Part shown: in pieces, positions 16,628 to 25,050 of the stretch
How the letters are laid out: every line of letters starts with the position of its first letter
Numbering within the stretch: position 1 is the first letter of the stretch
From: Spirillospora albida
Lineage (GTDB): Bacteria > Actinomycetota > Actinomycetes > Streptosporangiales > Streptosporangiaceae
Reading direction: 5' to 3'
Length of the DNA stretch: 64,000 nt
Assembly: GCF_000718255.1 (NCBI RefSeq)
Contig: NZ_JOFJ01000007.1
Location: forward strand, 1-64,000
Notes under the pieces: generated by a model
Seen by the model: the letters and a program-made list of their open reading frames with translations, nothing else
Told to the model about the DNA's origin: nothing
The model's database searches: none
Program-made: the position numbers and the translations under genes

Positions 16628-18169
16628 TCACCCGCGGTTTTCGTCCCCTTTGCGGCCATCGGACGGACCAGGTCCGGGGTCCAGCGGCGGCGCGGCCACG
16701 GCGCAGTGCCGCCGCGCGGCCGGCTCCCTCGGCGGCCCGGCGGGCGCGCGCAGCACGTCCCCGGCGATCGTGAGCAGGCTCAGCAGCGCCGCGGCCAAGA
16801 GCAGCGCGGCGCACACCGCCATGGCGGCCGCGAAGCCGCGTGCGAACCGGGACGGATCGGCGAGCGCCCCGCCGGTCAGCCCGGTCAGCGGCGGGACCGC
16901 GGCGACCGCGAGCAGCCCGGCGGCGCGCGCCACCGCGTTGTTCACGCCGCTGGCGACTCCCGCGTGCCGCTCGTCCGCGGTGGCGAGGACGGTCGCGGTC
17001 AGCGGCGCCACCACCGCCGACAGCCCGAGGCCGAACACCGTCACGGCGGGGAGGACCTCCCGCCAGTAGGAGGGGGACGCGCCGATCCGGGCGAGCAGCA
17101 GCGTCCCGCCGGCGGCGGCGGCCAGCCCGGCGGCCATCGGGAGCCGGGGGCCGATCCGCTGCGCGAGCGCGCCCGCCCGCGCCGACAGCAGCAGCATCAG
17201 CACCGTGACCGGCAGCAGCGCCGCGCCCGCCGCGATCGGCGAGAACCCGCCCGCCACCTGCAGATGGAGGACGAGCAGGAAGAACAGCACGCCCATCGCG
17301 CCGTACATCAGGAACGTCACGCCGTTGACGGCGGAGAACTGCCGGGACGCGAACACGCTCAGCGGCAGCATCGGCGCGGGCGGCGCACCGCCGGACGGCA
17401 GCCGCCGCCCCCGGCCGAACGCCCGCTCGACCAGCACGAACCCGGCCGCGGCGGCGAGCCCCAGCCCGGCCGCCGCCACCACCGGGACGGAACGGCCGCC
17501 CGGCGCCTCCGTCAGCGCGTAGGTCGTCCCGGCGAGCGCCAGCGCGGCCAGCGCCGCGCCCGGCACGTCGAAACGGCCCCGGGCGCCCGGATCGGAGCTC
17601 TCGGGGACGTGGCGCACCGTCACCAGGACCACCAGCGCGACGAGCGGGACGTTCAGCAGGAACACCCAGCGCCAGCCGGCCGCGTCCACCAGCCAGCCGC
17701 CCGCGAACGGCCCGGCCGCCGCCGCCACGCCGCCGAGGCCCGACCACGCGCCCACCGCCCGGGGCCGGTCCTCGTGCGCGAACGACGCCTGGATGATCGC
17801 CAGCGAGCCGGGGGTGAGGAGCGCGCCCCCCACGCCCTGCAGCGCGCGCGCCGCCACCAGCAGCGGGATGTTCGGCGCCAGGCCGCACAGCACCGACGCG
17901 GCGCCGAACCACACGACGCCGACGAGGAACACCCGCCGCCGCCCGTACCGGTCCCCGAGCGAGCCGCCGAGCAGGATGAAGCCGGCGAGCGTCAGCGTGT
18001 AGGCGTTCACCGTCCACTGCAGGCCCGCCAGATCGGCGCCCAGCTCGCGGCCGAGCGCCGGGAGGGCCACGTTCACCACGGTCGCGTCGAGCATCGCCAC
18101 GCTCGACCCGAGGACGGTCGCCAGCAGCGTCCAGCGGCCGGGCGGCGTGCCGAGCCGAAGGCCCGCCAT
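16628..18169 (-). CDS. MFS drug exporter, DHA2 (EmrB/QacA) family
   Basis: A 513-residue membrane protein with about 14 hydrophobic segments, the DHA2 count. Segment 1 has VAMLDATVVNVALPALGREL, the cytoplasmic loop has motif A (GGSLGDRYGRRRVF), and the fifth helix region has a motif-C-like GPFAGGWLVD. It exports small toxic compounds by proton antiport in the cytoplasmic membrane; substrate unknown. A LysR gene lies immediately downstream. It is followed upstream by the GDP-mannose dehydratase gene on the same strand 51 bp away. Confidence 0.88.
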   Translation of the reverse strand: MAGLRLGTPPGRWTLLATVLGSSVAMLDATVVNVALPALGRELGADLAGLQWTVNAYTLTLAGFILLGGSLGDRYGRRRVFLVGVVWFGAASVLCGLAPNIPLLVAARALQGVGGALLTPGSLAIIQASFAHEDRPRAVGAWSGLGGVAAAAGPFAGGWLVDAAGWRWVFLLNVPLVALVVLVTVRHVPESSDPGARGRFDVPGAALAALALAGTTYALTEAPGGRSVPVVAAAGLGLAAAAGFVLVERAFGRGRRLPSGGAPPAPMLPLSVFASRQFSAVNGVTFLMYGAMGVLFFLLVLHLQVAGGFSPIAAGAALLPVTVLMLLLSARAGALAQRIGPRLPMAAGLAAAAGGTLLLARIGASPSYWREVLPAVTVFGLGLSAVVAPLTATVLATADERHAGVASGVNNAVARAAGLLAVAAVPPLTGLTGGALADPSRFARGFAAAMAVCAALLLAAALLSLLTIAGDVLRAPAGPPREPAARRHCAVAAPPLDPGPGPSDGRKGDENRG

Positions 18170-18220
18170 CAGCCGGCCGGTCCCGTCGTCACCCGCTCAT
18201 CGTCGCACGGCGCCGGCGGG

Positions 18221-19267
18221 TCACCAGTGGTCGGGGCTGAACGGCTCGTCCTCGGGGCGCGCCGACTCCGACAGCAGCCGCAGGTCCGACTCGACCATCA
18301 TCTCGACCAGCCCCGCGAACGTCACCTCGGGCTCCCAGCCGAGCTGCTCGCGGGCCTTCTTCGGGTCCGCGCACAGCAGGTCGACCTCGGCGGGACGGGT
18401 GTAGCGCTCGTCCAGGACGACGTGGTCCTCCCAGTCGAGGCCCGCCGTCCGGAACGCGAACTCGACGAGCTCCCGCACCGACTGCGTCCGGCCCGTCCCG
18501 ATGACGTAGTCCTCGGGGGAGTCCTGCGCCAGCATCATCCGCATCGCGCGGGCGTAGTCGCCGGCGTAGCCCCAGTCGCGGCGCGCGTCCAGGTTGCCGA
18601 GCCGCAGCTCCGACGCCAGGCCCAGCTTGATCCGGGCCGCGCCGAGCGACACCTTGCGGGTGACGAATTCGGCGCCCCGGCGCGGCGACTCGTGGTTGAA
18701 CAGGATGCCGCTGACCGCGAACATCCCGTACGACTCCCGGTAGTTCTGGGTGATGTAGTGCCCGTAGCTCTTCGCGACCCCGTACGGGCTGCGCGGGTGG
18801 AACGGCGTCCGCTCGGTCTGCGGCGTCTCCCGCACCATGCCGAACATCTCGGACGAGGATGCCTGGTAGAAGCGGATCTGCGCGCGGCCGGGGGTGCGGG
18901 ACGGGCTGATGCCCGAGACGACCCGGATCGCCTCCAGCATCCGCAGCACGCCCATGCCGGTCACCTCGGCGGTGAGCTCGGCCTGCTGCCACGACATCGG
19001 CACGTAGGAGATCGCGCCGAGGTTGTAGACCTCGTCGGGCTGGACCCGCTCGACCGCGGAGATCAGGCTGCCCTGGTCCAGCAGGTCACCGGTGGTGATC
19101 TGGACGTCGCCGATGTGCTTGCGCAGCCGCGCGACGTGCGGGTTGGCCTGGCCGCGCACGAGACCCCAGACCTCGTACCCCTGCTCGAGCAGGTGCTCGG
19201 CCAGGTACGAGCCGTCCTGTCCGGTGATGCCGGTGATGAGTGCTCGCCTGGACAGCGGATCCTCCAT
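18221..19267 (-). CDS. gmd: GDP-mannose 4,6-dehydratase
   Basis: A 348-residue extended short-chain dehydrogenase. It has the NAD(P)-binding GITGQDGSYLAEHLLEQGY at the N-terminus, DLLDQGSL, the VYNLGAISYVPMSWQQ strand, an ASSSEMFG active-site segment and the SPYGVAKSYGHY Tyr-x3-Lys pair. These fit GDP-mannose 4,6-dehydratase, which makes GDP-4-keto-6-deoxymannose for deoxysugars in cell-surface glycans or secondary metabolites. No partner reductase is adjacent, so the final sugar is unknown. The ATG start has no strong Shine-Dalgarno. Confidence 0.85.
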   Translation of the reverse strand: MEDPLSRRALITGITGQDGSYLAEHLLEQGYEVWGLVRGQANPHVARLRKHIGDVQITTGDLLDQGSLISAVERVQPDEVYNLGAISYVPMSWQQAELTAEVTGMGVLRMLEAIRVVSGISPSRTPGRAQIRFYQASSSEMFGMVRETPQTERTPFHPRSPYGVAKSYGHYITQNYRESYGMFAVSGILFNHESPRRGAEFVTRKVSLGAARIKLGLASELRLGNLDARRDWGYAGDYARAMRMMLAQDSPEDYVIGTGRTQSVRELVEFAFRTAGLDWEDHVVLDERYTRPAEVDLLCADPKKAREQLGWEPEVTFAGLVEMMVESDLRLLSESARPEDEPFSPDHW

Positions 19268-19339
19268 GCTGAATAGGGCAGTCGCGGGTCCGGCGCGGAG
19301 CCGGTCGCGGCAAGCGTGACATATGAGATTAGCGACCCC

Positions 19340-19353
19340 GTCACGGGCGTGAC
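19340..19353. promoter_or_regulatory. Palindrome GTCACGGGCGTGAC between gmd and folP2
   Basis: A 14-bp dyad with 6-bp perfect arms (GTCACG / CGTGAC) sits in the 162-bp divergent promoter region. It may be an operator for either gene; the binding protein is unknown. Confidence 0.3.
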
Positions 19354-19429
19354 GAGCGAGGGCCGCCTTTGAACCGAATTTGCTTCTGTTCTGCCCGTTC
19401 CGTGCCCGGATGTGCCACGGTAAGGCATC

Positions 19430-20260
19430 ATGACCTCACCGGATGCCCCGCTGCGCCTCAACGGCCGCCCGCTCACCGGGACGGCGATCATGGCCGTGGT
19501 GAACCGGACGCCCGACTCCTTCTACGACCGCGGCGCCACCTACGCCTTCGATGCCGCCCTCGACGCCGTCGCCCGCGCCGCCGAAGAGGGCGCCGACATC
19601 GTCGACATCGGCGGCGTGAAGGCCGGACCGGGCGACGACGTCGACGTCGCCGAGGAGCTGCGCCGGGTCGTCGACCTCGTCGCCGCCGTCCGCGCACGGC
19701 ACCCGGACCTCGTGATCAGCGTCGACACCTGGCGCGCCGAGGTCGGCGAGGCCGTCGCGCGGGCGGGCGCCGACCTGCTCAACGACACCTGGGGCGGCCC
19801 CGACCCCCGGCTCGCCGAGGTCGCCGCCGCGCACGGCATCGGCCTCGTCTGCGCGCACGCCGGACGGCAGCGGCCCCGCACCCGCCCCCACCGCGCCGGC
19901 TACGGCGACGTGGTCGCGGACGTCATCGCGCACGTCACCGGCGAGGCCGAGCGGGCGGTGGCGCTCGGTGTCCGCCGGGACGCGATCCTCATCGACCCCG
20001 CCCACGACTTCGGCAAGAACACCCTCCACTCCCTGGAGGTCACCCGCCGGCTCGGCGAGCTCACCGCGACCGGCTGGCCCGTCCTCGTCGCCGTGTCGAA
20101 CAAGGACTTCATCGGCGAGACGCTCGGCCGCCCGGTCGACAAGCGCGGCGTCGGCACGATGGCCGTGCTCGGCGTTTCGGCCTTCCTCGGCGCCCGCGTC
20201 CTGCGCGTCCACGACGTCGCCGCCGCGAGGAGGGCCCTCCGCGCGGTGGCCGCGCTCTGA
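19430..20260 (+). CDS. folP2: FolP2-like dihydropteroate synthase homologue
   Basis: A 276-residue pterin-binding TIM-barrel protein. It has IMAVVNRTPDSFYDRGATY, DIVDIGGVKAGPG, ISVDTWRAEV, LLNDTWGGPDP, IDPAHDFGKNTLHSLE and VAVSNKDFIGETLG. These match the mycobacterial FolP2 branch (NRTPDSFYD, SNKD) rather than true FolP1 (NVTPDSFSDGG, SRKRFLG). FolP2 was reported to lack dihydropteroate synthase activity, so this is probably not the folate enzyme; its real role is unknown. No folate genes are adjacent, which supports this. Converges on the CGNR gene. Confidence 0.85.
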   Translation: MTSPDAPLRLNGRPLTGTAIMAVVNRTPDSFYDRGATYAFDAALDAVARAAEEGADIVDIGGVKAGPGDDVDVAEELRRVVDLVAAVRARHPDLVISVDTWRAEVGEAVARAGADLLNDTWGGPDPRLAEVAAAHGIGLVCAHAGRQRPRTRPHRAGYGDVVADVIAHVTGEAERAVALGVRRDAILIDPAHDFGKNTLHSLEVTRRLGELTATGWPVLVAVSNKDFIGETLGRPVDKRGVGTMAVLGVSAFLGARVLRVHDVAAARRALRAVAAL

Positions 20261-20286
20261 AGGGGCCCTGTTCAAGGGACCGGGCT

Positions 20287-20844
20287 CTAGGTGGCCGCCT
20301 CGCGCTGCCGCGCGCGGTACGCGGCCACGTGCATGCGGTTGCCGCAGGTGCGGCTGTCGCAGTACCGGCGGCACCGGTTCCGGGACAGGTCCACCAGGAC
20401 CCGGTCGCAGTCGGGCGCCTCGCACGTCCGCAACCGGTCGAGCTCACCGGCCGCCACCACGTAGGCCAGCGCCATCCCGCAGTCCGCCGCGAGCCGCTCG
20501 CCGAGCGGCGCCCCCGGCGCGAAGAAATGGACATGCCAGTCGTAGCCATCGTGGTCGGTCAGATGCGGCGTCGCGCGGACCTCCCCCACGATCTCGTTGA
20601 TCAGCCGGACGGCCGCCTCCACCCCGCCCGCCCGGAACACGTCGTGGAACCGCCCGCGCAGCTCCCGGACCCGCGCGACGTCCTGCTCGCCCAGGGCGCC
20701 GACCTCGCTGAAGGCGTTGCGCGCCACGAACGCCCGCAGCGCGGCCGGCCCGTCGAGCTCCTCAGCGCCGGACGTCGCCGCCCCGGTGTTGATGAGATCG
20801 ACGACGGCTGCCAGCGCGTGCTCGGTGTCATGGGTGAAGATCAC
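20287..20844 (-). CDS. CGNR zinc-finger regulator (ABATE-like)
   Basis: A 185-residue protein. An N-terminal helical stress-associated (ABATE-like) domain is followed by a C-terminal zinc finger whose ligands are visible: CEAPDC, then RRYCDSRTCGNR, ending in a basic helix (HVAAYRARQRE). CGNR proteins are presumed DNA-binding regulators of actinobacteria; targets unknown. It runs convergent to folP2 and in the same direction as the hypothetical gene upstream, 62 bp apart. Confidence 0.85.
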   Translation of the reverse strand: MIFTHDTEHALAAVVDLINTGAATSGAEELDGPAALRAFVARNAFSEVGALGEQDVARVRELRGRFHDVFRAGGVEAAVRLINEIVGEVRATPHLTDHDGYDWHVHFFAPGAPLGERLAADCGMALAYVVAAGELDRLRTCEAPDCDRVLVDLSRNRCRRYCDSRTCGNRMHVAAYRARQREAAT

Positions 20845-20906
20845 AACGACTCCAGTATCGGCTCCGGGCGGGAGGCTGGGCAGTCGGCTGGGGACCGCCG
20901 TTCAGC

Positions 20907-21509
20907 TCACTTGGAGTAATGGGGATCGGCGACCACGGGGTAGAAGGCGTCGGCGTGCTGGATGCGCATGGTGACGGCCGCGCCCTCCTGGGTGTACTCG
21001 GCCTTCACCTGGCGGAACATCGAGTCGCTCGCCCAGGGGTTGTAGAGGCGGCCGACGGTGGCCCCGTAGCGGAGGTGGACGACGTCGTAGCCGCCGGACG
21101 GCATGGCCTCCAGGGCGAGGCCGTCGGGGAGGGAGAGGGTGAAGCGGAACTCGGAGGGGGCGTCCGGTCCGTGGATCACGGTGAGGAGTCGGACGCCGCT
21201 GTCGGTGGTCTGGGCGACGATGTCGGTGTCGACGTCCACCCCGACGAACACCCGGAGGCTCGGGCGCAGCACCTGGGCGACCGTGTCGGCCGCGGCCGTG
21301 TCGATGCCGAGGTGGAGGCGCTGGCCGTCGCGGGTGGGCATCCACACGCCGTCCCGGGCGCGCTGCCCCCAGGCGACCTCCGGGTTCTCCAGTTCCTGAG
21401 GCTCGTTCTTGCCCCGCGCGACGAGAATTCTCGAGGCCGCGCTCATCGCCGCGGCGGCCCCGTCCCGTGCGTGCCTCATGGCGGTGGCCCCCTCGCCCTG
21501 TTCCATCAC
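20907..21509 (-). CDS. Hypothetical protein with a C-terminal YPVVADP motif
   Basis: A 200-residue protein I cannot assign. The middle is beta-rich (LRVFVGVDVDTDIVAQ, FRFTLSLPDGLALEAM). The extreme C-terminus is DAFYPVVADPHYSK. The YPVVADP motif is common in secreted actinobacterial proteins, where a further domain normally follows; here the protein stops 5 residues later. There is no signal peptide, so it may be a cytoplasmic offshoot or a truncated relative. The start is uncertain; an internal ATG gives MSAASRILVARGKNEPQEL. Confidence 0.5.
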   Translation of the reverse strand: MMEQGEGATAMRHARDGAAAAMSAASRILVARGKNEPQELENPEVAWGQRARDGVWMPTRDGQRLHLGIDTAAADTVAQVLRPSLRVFVGVDVDTDIVAQTTDSGVRLLTVIHGPDAPSEFRFTLSLPDGLALEAMPSGGYDVVHLRYGATVGRLYNPWASDSMFRQVKAEYTQEGAAVTMRIQHADAFYPVVADPHYSK

Positions 21510-21697
21510 GAAGATGGCGTCTCAACCTGTCCCGGATTCGTCACGGAAGACCCCTGGCAGGGCGCGTCGCGGCGCACCTGGCGGTTTCGTGACGTCCGTG
21601 CGTCGTTGGACCTTACACCACCGTCTTCCCTGCGGGCCCGGCCGATGGCGGCCGCGGGGGGAGTCCCGGCGGATCCCCGCCGTGCGGCGGATGGACG

Positions 21698-23041
21698 TCA
21701 CGCCGACGCGGCCGTCCGCGCCCGCCCCGCGCCCGCCGCGGACGCGACGAGATCGTCCAGGACCTCGCTCAGCCGGTCCAGGCCCGCCGCTATCCAGGGC
21801 AGCGCGGCCGGGGCGGGCGACGCGAGCGCGGCCAGCCGCCGCTCGTCGTCGGATCCGTAGAGCAGGCTCGGCGCCACGCGCATCCGCAGAGCCTCGGCGG
21901 GCTCCCCGAACGCGCTGCCCGGAAGGACGCCGACGCCGTACCGCTCGAGCAGGAGGCCGGTCAGATCGGCGCCGGTCCGGACGCCGTGGCCGGTGCGGAG
22001 CGCCTCCCGCAGCGGGTCGAGGTCCGGGTACACGTAGAAGGCGGCCTCCGGGCGGCGTACCCGCGCCCCCGCCGCCGCGAACCGGTCGGCGACCGCGCGG
22101 GCCACGGCGGCGTGCAGCCGGCGGCTGCGGTCGACGTGCTCGGCCAGTTCCGGCGGCTCGGCGAACGCGTACGCCGCCGCGGCCTGCATCGGCGCCGGGG
22201 CGCTCGACCAGATCTCGCTCGCCACGCCGAGGACGGCGGCGCGCAGCCGCTCGCCGAACGGCCCGCCGGGCAGCCGCGCGACGCCGAGCCGCCAGCCGCC
22301 CGCCGCCAGGCTCTTGCTCAGCGCGGTGGTGACGACCGTGCGCTCGGGTGCGTGGCGGGCCGGGGAGGTGATCGTCCGGCCGGGGTCGTGGACGAGGTCG
22401 CGGTAGATCTCGTCCGAGATGATCACGAGGTCGCAGGCGCGGGCGACCTCGCACAGCCGCCGGATCGTCGCGTCGGACGCGATCGTCCCGGTCGGGTTGT
22501 CGGGCAGCGTGACCACGACGGCCCGGACGGTGCGGCCCGCGCGGCGGGCGGCGGCGACCGCGTCCGCGAGCAGGGCGGGGTCCGGGACGCCGCCCTCGCC
22601 GGGCGGGGTCGGCACCCGGATCGGCTCGGCGCCCGCGAGGGACGCCTGCGCCGCGTAGCTCACCCAGCTCGGCGCCGCGACGGCGACGTCGCCGCCGATC
22701 GCCAGCATCAGCGCGAACAGCAGCGGCTTGCTGCCCGGCCCCGCGACGACGCCGGCCGGGTCGGTCTCCAGCCCGCGGCGCCCCCAGTAGCCGGCCGCGG
22801 CGGCGCGCAGCGCGGCCGAGCCCGCGACGGGGCCGTAGCCGCCGCGGTCCGCGGCGGCGGCCAGTTGCCGGGTGAGGGCCGGATGGATGGGGATGCCGGC
22901 CTCCCCGAATCCGAACGGCAGGACGCGGACGCCCGCGCGCCGCATGCGGGCGAGCGTCTCGTTGACGGCGAGCGTCGGCGACAGCGGGACGGGGCGGGGC
23001 TCGAACGGAAGCGGCCGGGCGGGAGGCTTCTGGGCAGGCAT
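21698..23041 (-). CDS. PLP-dependent aminotransferase, class I/II
   Basis: A 447-residue fold-type I aminotransferase. Visible features are the FGFGEAGIP N-terminal gate, GGYGPVAGSAALRAA, LPDNPTGTIAS (cofactor Asn), VIISDEIYRDL (Asp pairing with the pyridine N), TTALSKSLAAGGWRLG with the Schiff-base Lys, and LRMRVAPS with the carboxylate-binding Arg. Members transfer amino groups from amino acids such as aspartate or branched/aromatic ones; the substrate here is not evident. It is divergent from a LysR gene with a palindrome between them, suggesting LysR control. Confidence 0.85.
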   Translation of the reverse strand: MPAQKPPARPLPFEPRPVPLSPTLAVNETLARMRRAGVRVLPFGFGEAGIPIHPALTRQLAAAADRGGYGPVAGSAALRAAAAGYWGRRGLETDPAGVVAGPGSKPLLFALMLAIGGDVAVAAPSWVSYAAQASLAGAEPIRVPTPPGEGGVPDPALLADAVAAARRAGRTVRAVVVTLPDNPTGTIASDATIRRLCEVARACDLVIISDEIYRDLVHDPGRTITSPARHAPERTVVTTALSKSLAAGGWRLGVARLPGGPFGERLRAAVLGVASEIWSSAPAPMQAAAAYAFAEPPELAEHVDRSRRLHAAVARAVADRFAAAGARVRRPEAAFYVYPDLDPLREALRTGHGVRTGADLTGLLLERYGVGVLPGSAFGEPAEALRMRVAPSLLYGSDDERRLAALASPAPAALPWIAAGLDRLSEVLDDLVASAAGAGRARTAASA

Positions 23042-23085
23042 CGACGCTCCAAAGCGTGTGACGGTGAGTGCTGGAAATGCTCCAT

Positions 23086-23111
23086 TGAGTGACCCGGCCG
23101 GGTTCGACTCA
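23086..23111. promoter_or_regulatory. Palindromic LysR-type site between aminotransferase and LysR
   Basis: TGAGT (23086-23090) and ACTCA (23107-23111) flank a perfect 10-bp palindrome CCCGGCCGGG (23093-23102), slightly off centre. The dyad lies in the divergent 134-bp promoter region, where LysR proteins usually bind. Confidence 0.45.
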
Positions 23112-23175
23112 TTGTTTGCCCGCTTCGAGCATCATGACAAGCGAGTCTCGGCGATGCTGACCGTAAGAGGTTGTG

Positions 23176-24102
23176 ATGCTGGAAGTGCGCCGCCTTCGGC
23201 TGCTCGCCGAATTCGCCCGCCGGGGGAGCATCGCGGCGACGGCCGCGGCCCTCGGCTACACGCCGTCGGCCGTCTCCCAGCAGTTGTCCGCCCTCGAGCG
23301 GGAGGCGCGCGTCCCGCTGCTCGACCGCACCGCGCGCAGCGCCGAGCTGACCGATGCCGGACGCCGGCTCGCGGCCCGCGCGGAGGAGATCCTCACGCTC
23401 GTCGAGACGGCGGAGGCCGAGCTGTCCGCGCAGTCCGACACCCCGACGGGGAGGGTCGTCGTCACCGCGTTCCCGACCGCCGCCGTCGCGTTCGCCCCCG
23501 CCCTGGCGCGCGGTCTCGGCGAGCATCCGGGGCTCGCGTTCGTGCTGCGGCAGACCCGGCCCGCCGACGGGATCCGGCAGGTCCAGAACGGCGAGGTCGA
23601 CATCGCGCTGGTGGACGACTGGACCGGCAAGGTCCCCGAGAAGTCGCCCGCCGCGCTGGAGTTCTTCCATCTGCGCCGTGACCCGCTGGTGCTGGTCGTG
23701 CCGGAGGGCCATCCGCTGTCGGATCCGGAGCGGCCCGTCCGCCTCCAGGAGCTGAGGGAGGAGCCGTGGATGGCGGCGCCGCCGGGCGAGCCGTCCCGGC
23801 AGGCCGTCGACCGGCTCCTCGACTCGGTGGGCGGCGCCCGTCCCGTCCCGTGGGAGTTCGAGGGCCTGCACACGATCCTCAGCCTGGTGGCGCGGGGCAT
23901 CGGCATCACCGCCGTGCCGGCGCTGGCCCTCGCCGCCGGCGACCAGGGGGTGGCGGTCCGGCGGATCCCCGAGTGCACGCTCGCCAGGGAGGTGTACGCC
24001 GTGACCCGGACGGCCAGCGTCCGGCGCCCCTCGGTGGCGGTCACGCTTCGGGCGATCTACGCGGCGGCCCGCGACGTGCAGATCGTCGCCCCGGAGTTCT
24101 GA
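23176..24102 (+). CDS. LysR family regulator, divergent from the aminotransferase
   Basis: A 308-residue LysR regulator: MLEVRRLRLLAEFARRGSIA and ATAAALGYTPSAVSQQLSAL form the N-terminal helix-turn-helix; the effector domain spans about 90-300. ATG at 23176 is chosen over the GTG one codon earlier because GAGG lies at better spacing. It probably controls the divergent aminotransferase gene and may be autoregulated. Not likely to be operonic with the membrane protein downstream, 122 bp away. Confidence 0.87.
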   Translation: MLEVRRLRLLAEFARRGSIAATAAALGYTPSAVSQQLSALEREARVPLLDRTARSAELTDAGRRLAARAEEILTLVETAEAELSAQSDTPTGRVVVTAFPTAAVAFAPALARGLGEHPGLAFVLRQTRPADGIRQVQNGEVDIALVDDWTGKVPEKSPAALEFFHLRRDPLVLVVPEGHPLSDPERPVRLQELREEPWMAAPPGEPSRQAVDRLLDSVGGARPVPWEFEGLHTILSLVARGIGITAVPALALAAGDQGVAVRRIPECTLAREVYAVTRTASVRRPSVAVTLRAIYAAARDVQIVAPEF

Positions 24103-24224
24103 TTTCCCTCACTTCGGGACGGATCATGCCGATTCTTCCCGTACTGTGGGGCCCGATCGCGACCGCAGCCCAACGCAGGGGCGTCCGGGACCCCCGGACC
24201 AGACCACGGAAGGCACAGCGCCCG

Positions 24225-24926
24225 ATGAACGGACCGGCGAGCACGTCGGTGACGCCGGCTCCCCGGCCCCCCGCACCAGCAAGCGACGACGGCCACCACG
24301 GCTTCGAGATGCCGCGGCTGCCGGAGCTGCTCCGGCACGCCCTGCCCCGCTTCGTGGAGGGCGTCATCGCCCCCGTCGCGGTGTTCTACGCCGCGCTCGT
24401 GGTGCTCGGCCTGACCGGGGCGCTCGTCACCGCCGTCGCCTGGGTCTACGGCGGCATCGCCTGGCGGTACTTCCGCGGCCATCCCGTCACGGGGATGCTG
24501 CTGCTGGCGGCGGTCGGGGTGACCGTCCGGGCCGGCCTCGCGGCGGTCACCGGCAGCGCCGTCGTCTACTTCCTGCAGCCCACGCTCGGGACGCTCCTCG
24601 TCGGCATGGGGTTCCTGGCGTCGGTGCCGCTGCGGCGGCCGCTCGCCCAGAAGATCGCGACGGACATGGTGCCGTTCCCTGAGGCGTTCCTGCGGCACGA
24701 ACGGGTCCGCCGTTTCTTTCTGCGGATCTCCCTGCTGTGGTCGATGGTCCTGTTCACGAACGTGAGCATCAGCCTGTGGATGCTGTTCCACCAGTCGATC
24801 GGCACCTACCTGTGGCTGCGGACGAGCCTGGTCGCGGGGGTCGGCGCGATCGGCCTCGCCGTCTCGGTGTGGGGCTTCAAGCGGTGCCTGCGGCACATCG
24901 ACCGCGAGGTCACTGCCCAAGCTTGA
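24225..24926 (+). CDS. VC0807-like integral membrane protein
   Basis: A 233-residue membrane protein with about five or six hydrophobic helices after a Pro-rich 30-residue cytoplasmic start. It has the VC0807-like pattern: a first helix near FYAALVVLGLTGALVTAVAW, a second-helix YFRGHPVTG turn, LGTLLVGMGFLASVPLRRPL and an FLRHERVRRFFLRISLLWS segment. Function is unknown. GGAAGG lies 11 bases before the ATG. It stands alone, with a 124-bp AT-rich gap before the L,D-transpeptidase gene. Confidence 0.65.
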   Translation: MNGPASTSVTPAPRPPAPASDDGHHGFEMPRLPELLRHALPRFVEGVIAPVAVFYAALVVLGLTGALVTAVAWVYGGIAWRYFRGHPVTGMLLLAAVGVTVRAGLAAVTGSAVVYFLQPTLGTLLVGMGFLASVPLRRPLAQKIATDMVPFPEAFLRHERVRRFFLRISLLWSMVLFTNVSISLWMLFHQSIGTYLWLRTSLVAGVGAIGLAVSVWGFKRCLRHIDREVTAQA

Positions 24927-25050
24927 CCGGATTTGCGGATTACGGATGAGTTTGCCTGGACGTGTGCGAACTTTTCGGTAGTTCCGAACGTCTCCCTAAC
25001 TCAGATACATTCACTCGCAAGTGGGCGATGTGTGAGGTTTGGGGGATTTC

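Noticed and set aside
16706..19276. 856-codon plus-strand frame over the MFS and gmd genes
   Set aside because: Low-complexity Arg/Gln/His-rich translation antisense to two genes with clear family motifs.
19430..20260. True folP1 (dihydropteroate synthase)
   Set aside because: Active-site segments match the FolP2 branch instead of NVTPDSFSDGG and SRKRFLG.
24927..25050. c-di-AMP (ydaO-type) riboswitch before the L,D-transpeptidase gene
   Set aside because: Such switches precede wall enzymes in actinomycetes, but the gap is only 124 bp and none of the conserved ydaO segments is visible.
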